This document shows, piece by piece, positions 10,316 through 15,056 of a stretch of 15,056 bases of DNA. The notes below the pieces were generated by a model. That model saw only the letters and a list, made by a program, of their open reading frames with translations. It made no database searches and was not told where the DNA came from. Origin of the DNA: Parachlorella kessleri (lineage: Eukaryota; Chlorophyta; Trebouxiophyceae; Chlorellales; Chlorellaceae); the NCBI GenBank assembly GCA_001598975.1, contig BBXU01001163.1, forward strand, positions 1-15,056, written 5' to 3'. Made by a program: the position numbers and the translations under genes. How positions within the stretch are numbered: position 1 is the first letter of the stretch; each line of letters starts with the position of its first letter.

Positions 10316-11065
10316 AAGGTAAGCTAAGGCCACTGGAAGGCGCGGTTAGTGTCACGCCTAATGCAGACCCTACCAGGCGGGGATGTTGGACTCAGGCATG
10401 ACCCAGAACATACTACTGCATCAAAGCCGTCAGCACACTTCACACTTACCTCCTGAGTTCGCACTGCCGGCCACCCATTGACAACTAGTAGTATATGCTA
10501 CATTTCACGCAGCACGTGCGCTGGGGCCCACTGGTTCAAGCGGACCGCAAGCCAGGTTACGGAACTAATGTTACATAGATGTCAAAAGAAGGCATGCAGT
10601 TCAAACCTGTTGGCATCAGGAGCCGGGTTGAATAGGGAGGTGCAAGACATGGAGCGCTTGAGCAGCAGGCGCTCTCTTCCAAAAAGCTGATGCAACAGGA
10701 CGGAGTGCTATACATGACACCAAGGTGCCCACTTGCTAGTATGCTCCCACTACAAACCGCAATTTGGAGCCAGCGCAGCACTTTTGGCACAGTGCCTACA
10801 GCACAGCTGGCCAGCCAGCAAGCGCACTGTTTTGCCTTCCGCGTGCGGAGAGTAATAAATACGCACCGTGCACTCTCGCAGCCAACAACAAACAGCACAT
10901 CAGATGTTCCGTGCGGTGCGGGTGACAGCAGGCACCAGGGCACCAGGGCGAAAAGCCCTGTGCCGCCTAGCTCGACCCTTTCTGAGGTTGCCCAAAATGT
11001 CCCTTTGACACCTCTGCACAGCAGCACACTCGAGTACCACTGTTGGTCACCCCTGCAGTCCCTGC

Positions 11066-11070
11066 TTACA
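11066..11070 (-). terminator. Putative polyadenylation signal TGTAA
   Basis: TGTAA on the minus strand lies about 105 bases after the stop of the 121-residue protein gene (11175). That is a normal distance for a chlorophyte polyadenylation signal. The only support is motif and position. Confidence 0.45.
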
Positions 11071-11174
11071 CTGCACACGCACACGCAATGCCAACCACCA
11101 CCCAGCATTGACGTGGAATCGGTGGTTGCGGCTGAGCACAAGGGTATAGGGTGAGCGGTGCACCCTAGCTATTG

Positions 11175-11837
11175 CTAACCTTGGGTTTGGTGGGTGAAGC
11201 GGCTCTTAATCAGTTGACCTGTCTTGGCAGTCCAAAGCCGCTCCTCTCGCACGTTCACCGGCTACAGGTGCAAGGTCTGTGGTAAGTGCCAACGGCACAG
11301 CTGTGCACACACACCAATAAGAAACTGGGACGCATGGCAGGGTTTGAGCTTTCCTGCCTTGCCGCAAAACATAAGTGTTCCCAGCAGAGTGTGGCAAGCA
11401 GTACATGTGAGGCAGCTCAGTCCTACTTGCCTGAGCCGCTCCTGTTTGTTGAGTAGCTGCCTTGGCAGCCTTCAACACCTTCTTATGTTTATTGTTGGTT
11501 TTGTCCAACCGGTCAAGCTCGTCCATCATCCTGCAAGCAGCCAAAACTGGCCCCTGCTGTCTGAAGTGCGGCCAACGCCCTTTGTGCGACAGGGTCGATA
11601 TAGATCAGTACTTCCTCTGCCCCTAAAGCCTAACATGCAGTGTGGGAGGTGATTGTACCTGTCTACATCGTCCGCACTTTCGCTCCATGTTCGTTTTGGT
11701 CTTGGTTTGGCCAAGTACTCGTCTTTGAAAGTGGTAACCGAGCGTGTCTGCTCCCTCCCTGAGAAAACAGCGCCCCACTGGGCCGTCCTTAGGGCTGGCC
11801 AAAGCACACTAGTGCCACGCCTATATACTGACAACAT
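11175..11837 (-). CDS. Small putative mitochondrial protein of unknown function (121 aa)
   Basis: Three exons on the minus strand: 11837..11659, 11530..11431 and 11261..11175, totalling 366 bases (121 residues plus stop). Intron 1 (11531-11658) is GTACAA/TTGCAG. Intron 2 (11262-11430) uses a GC donor in the context CAG|GCAAGT and a TAG acceptor; the phase is kept. The N-terminus MLSVYRRGTSVLWPALRTAQ is Arg-rich, lacks acids and fits a mitochondrial presequence. It is followed by a basic stretch KPRPKRTWSESADDVDR, a probable helix (MMDELDRL...KHKKVLKAAK) and a basic C-terminal exon reading PVNVREERLWTAKTGQLIKS and a short tail. I do not recognise the family. An in-frame stop at 11850-11852 supports the ATG. 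The last exon is the least certain; if the GC donor is wrong the C-terminus changes. It is divergent to the fibrillin gene. Confidence 0.62.
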
Positions 11838-12032
11838 CCTAACAACTGCTCAGGGCACATGGCTCAAGGAGCCAAAGTAAGGATTGCCAAGTTGACACTT
11901 CGCCGCGCACCCGCCTCCCCCGTGGCAGGCGCTTATCTCTGCCGCTGCGAGCATCGACGGTGCTAGCAGTTCAAGGCTCAGTGACAGCGCTTAGGATCCA
12001 TCTGACCTTCGTTGGCAGCGGCAGGAACGGAC
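11838..12032. promoter_or_regulatory. Probable bidirectional promoter region
   Basis: Only 195 bases separate the ATG of the minus-strand 121-residue protein gene from the ATG of the plus-strand fibrillin gene. Both promoters and both 5' untranslated regions must fit here unless unseen 5' exons exist. No TATA box is evident. In-frame stops at 11850-11852 (minus) and 12003-12005 (plus) fix both starts. Confidence 0.5.
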
Positions 12033-13567
12033 ATGCCTGTCATGGTGTCTCCATACCAAACCACAATATCCCCCAGTCCTCAAGCACAAGCTCAGTCAAG
12101 TTTGCGCTATCAGCTCTGTAGGAATTATAGAAGAGTACATACAAGGCGACAGCAAGCACATGCACTGGCGACCACTGCTGCCCAAGAAGTACCTACTGCT
12201 GCTGCCACGCTTTTGAAAGCAATTGAGGCCACCAAGCGAGGAGCATTCACGTCAGGCGAGACGAGGAGGCAGATTGAAGCAGCAATCGCAGCACTGGAGA
12301 AAGAGCCTACCTGCCAAAGTGACGATGGCACCTGGCGCCTGCTGTGGACTACCGAAAAGGTGGGGCAACTTTCCGAACGGTGAGAGGTTGAATGCATGGT
12401 GAGTTCATTCGCTTCTGCGCACCCTACATCGCTACACACTTTGGAGTACAGGACTTGCCACTTTAAGAGTCTGTGTGTTGCCTGCTTGGTGGTCCACAGC
12501 CTTGCTCAGCAAGCAAGATGGGGGAATAGCAAGTCAAGGCAAGGCGCCTCTGCCTCTACAGGAGACACTGTTCATCATCAAGACAACGTGGTTTGGGGCG
12601 ACTGCTGGCGAGGTGTACCAGGCAAGTCAGTGGTCATCATCCCCTGCAGTCAATAGGTGCCACTTAGCGGTCTGGCCGTCCACCACAATCATCCATGGCT
12701 ACGTCACACTGCTAGTGCCTGCTGCTCTGATGGGACCACCCTGCAAGGTCAATGCTGCATGGGCTCTTGCCGCGCCACATTGAGCTCTGAGCGTCGCTGG
12801 ACCTGACGTGTAGTTCCAGATATTTAGAGTGGAAAACCAGCCACAGCTGCTCCCGCCGCCTGTCCCGCCCCTTAGGCCCCTGCCCCTTACCAAGGCAGAT
12901 CATCGCTTAGGGCCCTGCCCCTTACCAATGCAGATCATCGACCGGCAGGAAGGCTACCTGCAGAATGTCATCACTTTCCCGCCCAAGTCAGCCTTGCTGG
13001 TGGACTCGAGCATCGTGCCCGAGGGGGACCGCAGGGTGAACTTCAAATTCACCGGTGCCCAGCTGCAGCTGAAAGAGCAAACCATCAAGCTGCCACCCGT
13101 TGGCAAGGGGTGGTGAGTCGGGGCAGTTGTGAGCTGCCGGGGTGTTTCATGTGTGCAGGCCAAATTGAACTGATGGGGTTGTCACTTGAAGTGAAGGGGG
13201 CTATGCGTGGGGCCTCGGAGGTGTGGGTCGCTACCATACTGTGCTGGCTAGCGAGGGTATACAGTTGTTGGCATTGGTGGCAGGCAATGCAAGCTGAGGA
13301 GAGGTGAGGTGAAACATACTGACAAAGGTGGATGCGGTCATTCTCTCTCCATGGTGAAGGTGCAAACAGGGGGTTGGGTTTTGGGCAGACTGTACTGACA
13401 GGGGCGGGCGTATAGAGTGATGTCTGGAGCTGAGCCGGACCCCTCCCATTTCTTGCAGGTTTGTCAATGTATACTGTGATGACAAGATCAGGGTCTCCAA
13501 GGACATCCGAGGCGATGTACTCGTAACAGAGAGGGCCGGCCCTCCGCAGCGCTTCACCAGGCTTTGA
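12033..13567 (+). CDS. Plastid-lipid-associated protein (PAP/fibrillin family)
   Basis: Four exons: 12033..12359, 12562..12621, 12934..13112 and 13459..13567, totalling 675 bases (224 residues plus stop) with consistent phases. Introns 1 and 3 are GT-AG; intron 2 (12622-12933) has a GC donor, CAG|GCAAGT. Fibrillins are plastid proteins linked to plastoglobules and thylakoids that bind or organise lipids and help in photoprotection and stress. The N-terminal ~55 residues are rich in Ser, Thr, Gln and Arg with almost no acids, fitting a chloroplast transit peptide. The domain starts near residue 61 with LLKAIEATKRG, followed by an acidic helix, GTWRLLWTTEK|ETLFIIKTTW across intron 1, a central LQNVITFPP strand, RVNFKFTGAQL, LPPVGKGW|FVNVYCDD, and the closing DIRGDVLVTERA. 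This covers the whole short-form domain. I cannot name the fibrillin subgroup. A donor at 12380 (GTGAGA) looks stronger than the one used at 12360 but breaks the frame. Confidence 0.93.
12871..12940 (+). repeat. 35-base tandem duplication of a 3' splice site
   Basis: Two 35-base copies (12871-12905 and 12906-12940) differ at only two bases. Each contains the pyrimidine-rich tract, CAG acceptor and first exonic bases ATCATCG. The downstream acceptor (exon from 12934) gives the conserved frame. The upstream acceptor (exon from 12899) would read ATC ATC GCT TAG and stop at once. Confidence 0.93.
13276..13337 (+). repeat. Dispersed repeat, copy 4, within fibrillin intron 3
   Basis: The left block GGTGGCAGGCAATGCAAGC and the diverged right core ACTGACAAAGGTGGATGCGG lie in the same order and spacing as in the other copies. 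It sits wholly inside intron 13113-13458. A further partial core, ACTGACAGGGGCGGG, follows near 13394. Confidence 0.65.
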
Positions 13568-14458
13568 CAACCGTTGAGCTGTCGACACACCGTTACTGAT
13601 GTACTTTGAGCTATAGTTGCACCTTGTTGCTGGGTTTACTTGTCCACGAGTATGTGGAGCTGGGTGTTGGGGTGGCAAAGGTTTGTGGAATACTTCGTGT
13701 TAGCCACCTGAGAAGCTTGCCGTTGGATACTCTGGCAGCCATGTCTGTCGGTCCCTGGGTACTGATAGCTCTCGGAGAACTGTGTGTACCTCCACTTGTC
13801 GTCTTGCATTTGCTGATGCCTGAGAGGGACTGCTTCTTCTGCCCCTGTATGCCCCCGTCAATTTTGCGCGCGTGTCAGCCAAGGCTGGAGTCGCCCATTG
13901 TTGGGATTTCAACAATCTTTTCTAGTACGGTACAACAGGTCCACCACTCGAGTGACAGGGGCAGTGGTTGCTAGCCAGACACGGTTATCAACAACCATGG
14001 CAAGGCTGCAACTGCAGGCTTAGGCAACGCCTGCACAGCCGGCCTCACACCAGGCTGTGGAGCATGCTTGTGCGGCCAAGCAGACTAACCCCGGCACATG
14101 CAACATCCTCGGAAGCCAGCTGGGTCCCAAGCCTGCTGTACATTTCTGCAAAAGTCAGTTTGAAACCCTTCCCAAGCAGGTGATGGAGGGTCCACAGTGC
14201 ATGGTCACTATGCTAGTGAAACCCTGAGTGCCATGTTCGCCAGGAAGGGTTCATAGTGTCTCTGGCCACAAGGAGAGCTTGCGCTTCTGCTGGGCGGGTG
14301 AGAGCGGGCGTCATCGCTGGGTGGCTAGGCCGGCCCCACCCCACAGTGGACTACCGCAGCAACTAACTCGGTACATCCTAGGACAGCGATAACGAAACCA
14401 GTACACCCGGCTGCTTTTAGTAGCTATCCTAAGCAAACCCAACCTCCTAAATCTTCGC
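13568..14458. other. 3' region between convergent fibrillin and GMN-motif genes
   Basis: This stretch lies between the fibrillin stop and the stop of the minus-strand GMN-motif exon, so it should hold both 3' untranslated regions. A 122-codon plus-strand frame (13606-13974) is present, but it lacks an in-frame start in good context, a domain or splice partners. I found no TGTAA after the fibrillin stop. Nothing else is recognisable. Confidence 0.5.
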
Positions 14459-14629
14459 TTACTCCTGCCTGCCAAAGGAGGGCATGTACAGCAGGCCCTT
14501 GAACTTTGCGTAGCCGCCAAAGCCGACCATCAGGACCGCGCCCGTCAGCAGGCCCAGCCCGGCAATGGCCCACAGCGCTGTGGGCTGGTATGGCTCCAGC
14601 CCTGACTCTAAATTCATCCCAAAAACGCC
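14459..14629 (-). CDS. Last exon of a CorA/MRS2-like magnesium transporter (partial)
   Basis: This exon starts after the acceptor GTGGTCTTGCAG at phase 0 and encodes 56 residues to a TAA at 14459-14461. It begins GVFGMN, then an acidic loop (LESGLEPYQP), then one hydrophobic segment at exon residues 18-41, then a basic-hydrophobic tail KFKGLLYMPSFGRQE. In CorA/MRS2 channels the Gly-Met-Asn motif ends the first transmembrane helix, a short loop follows, and the second helix leads to a basic tail, so order and spacing fit. These proteins move Mg2+ across plasma, mitochondrial, plastid or vacuolar membranes. The first helix should lie in the preceding exon, which I could not find in 14630-15056. 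The gene continues beyond the window, or the exon belongs to another GMN-bearing protein. Confidence 0.6.
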   Translation of the reverse strand, partial: GVFGMNLESGLEPYQPTALWAIAGLGLLTGAVLMVGFGGYAKFKGLLYMPSFGRQE

Positions 14630-15056
14630 CTGCAAGACCACAAGGATCCGGCGTTACCGGGGTTACCAGTATCAGCATCCCGAGCACTTGCTGTGCTGGT
14701 CTTCTTCCCTAAATACAAGCCTTCTAACCTCGTCTTGAGGTCCTCATGTGGAGCCTGCTCATCCAGGTGAGCAGTGGTTCCCCAGCGGAGGCGAGCAGAA
14801 CTTGGAAGCCACGGTTCAAAAGGGTTAGACAGACTTCAAATGAGTTGGAGGAGACTCAGACACAGCAGGCAGGCTTACCCAGGCCCAGGGGCCTCCGCCC
14901 AGCCACACGCCACAGCCCCTCAGCCTTTCACACACTTACACACCGTGACCAGGTCCCCTATAGTGGAGTTCCTACGTGACAGCTGTGCCGGGTCCAACCA
15001 GGCAAGCACCCACTCATACCTCCTGGCTTCAGTTGTAGCAGCCAGTGAACCCCCCC
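14630..15056. other. Probable intron or unresolved upstream part of the GMN-motif gene
   Basis: On the minus strand this should precede the GMN exon. Donor-like sites occur at GTTAGA (near 14727) and GTAAGC (near 14875). No frame ending at either joins the GMN exon in phase with a hydrophobic helix. No exon is called. The sequence ends in a C-run. Confidence 0.4.

Larger units (their letters stand above)
9792..11174. other. Non-coding 1.4 kb region between two small minus-strand genes
   Basis: It lies between the stop at 11175 and the start codon at 9791 of the next gene in the same direction. It should contain the 3' untranslated region of the former and the promoter of the latter. It holds the tandem dispersed-repeat array (10032-10315). 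Open frames of 194 codons (minus, 10557-11141) and 154 codons (plus, 10690-11154) overlap on opposite strands and show no domain or normal composition. I do not call a gene here. Confidence 0.55.

Noticed and set aside
10557..11141. 194-codon minus-strand frame, and the overlapping 154-codon plus-strand frame at 10690-11154
   Set aside because: Cys/Ser-rich composition without domains, no supporting splice sites, overlap on opposite strands, and the minus-strand TGTAA at 11066 suggests part of it is 3' untranslated sequence.
11224..11300. Plus-strand frame reading GYRCKVCGK, resembling a zinc ribbon start, flanked by AG and GTAAGT
   Set aside because: Only one short Cys pair, no partner exons in phase, and the minus strand here completes the 121-residue protein.
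12360..12385. Stronger-looking donor GTGAGA at 12380 in the fibrillin gene
   Set aside because: It leaves phase 2 and breaks the conserved T-T-E-K-E-T-L-F junction; the donor at 12360 keeps it.
14715..14815. Possible exon before the GMN exon with donor GAG|GTTAGA
   Set aside because: No open frame through it ends in phase 0 as the GMN exon requires, and it holds no hydrophobic helix.

Overview
The window looks like nuclear DNA from a green alga (chlorophyte), probably a GC-rich chlorophycean. It holds spliced genes with spliceosomal introns of about 94-600 bases. It also has a plastid fibrillin with a transit-peptide-like N-terminus, long Gln/Ala-rich low-complexity coding stretches, and TGTAA motifs (the chlorophyte polyadenylation signal) downstream of some genes. 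There are no operons, ribosome binding sites, CRISPR arrays or recognisable transposases. All exon models were assembled by hand from splice consensus, reading-frame phase and domain continuity; no transcript or homology data were available.

Layout from left to right. (1) Plus strand, about 41-3194: the 3' part of a large low-complexity protein ending in a MYND zinc finger that is split by an intron. (2) 3195-4084: untranslated or intergenic DNA with one copy of a dispersed repeat. (3) Minus strand, 7406-4085: a complete eight-exon gene for a 357-residue OTU-family cysteine protease (probable deubiquitinase), with a 28-base microexon next to the catalytic Cys codon. (4) Minus strand, 9791-8245: a five-exon gene for an unrecognised 141-residue protein with a mitochondrial-type presequence. 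(5) 9792-11174: non-coding, with a tandem array of the dispersed repeat. (6) Minus strand, 11837-11175: a three-exon gene for an unrecognised 121-residue protein, also with a presequence. (7) Plus strand, 12033-13567: a complete four-exon gene for a 224-residue plastid-lipid-associated protein (PAP/fibrillin), divergent from the previous gene across 195 bases. (8) Minus strand, 14629-14459: the last exon of a membrane protein carrying a GMN motif followed by one transmembrane helix, as in CorA/MRS2 magnesium channels; the rest lies beyond the window or is unresolved.

The genes do not form one pathway. The most notable points are two small neighbouring genes for putative mitochondrial proteins that share a T-W-S...A-D-D-V motif, two introns with GC instead of GT donors, duplicated 3' splice-site regions in two genes (one copy in the fibrillin gene would give an immediate stop), and a short repeat family found in intergenic DNA and in an intron.
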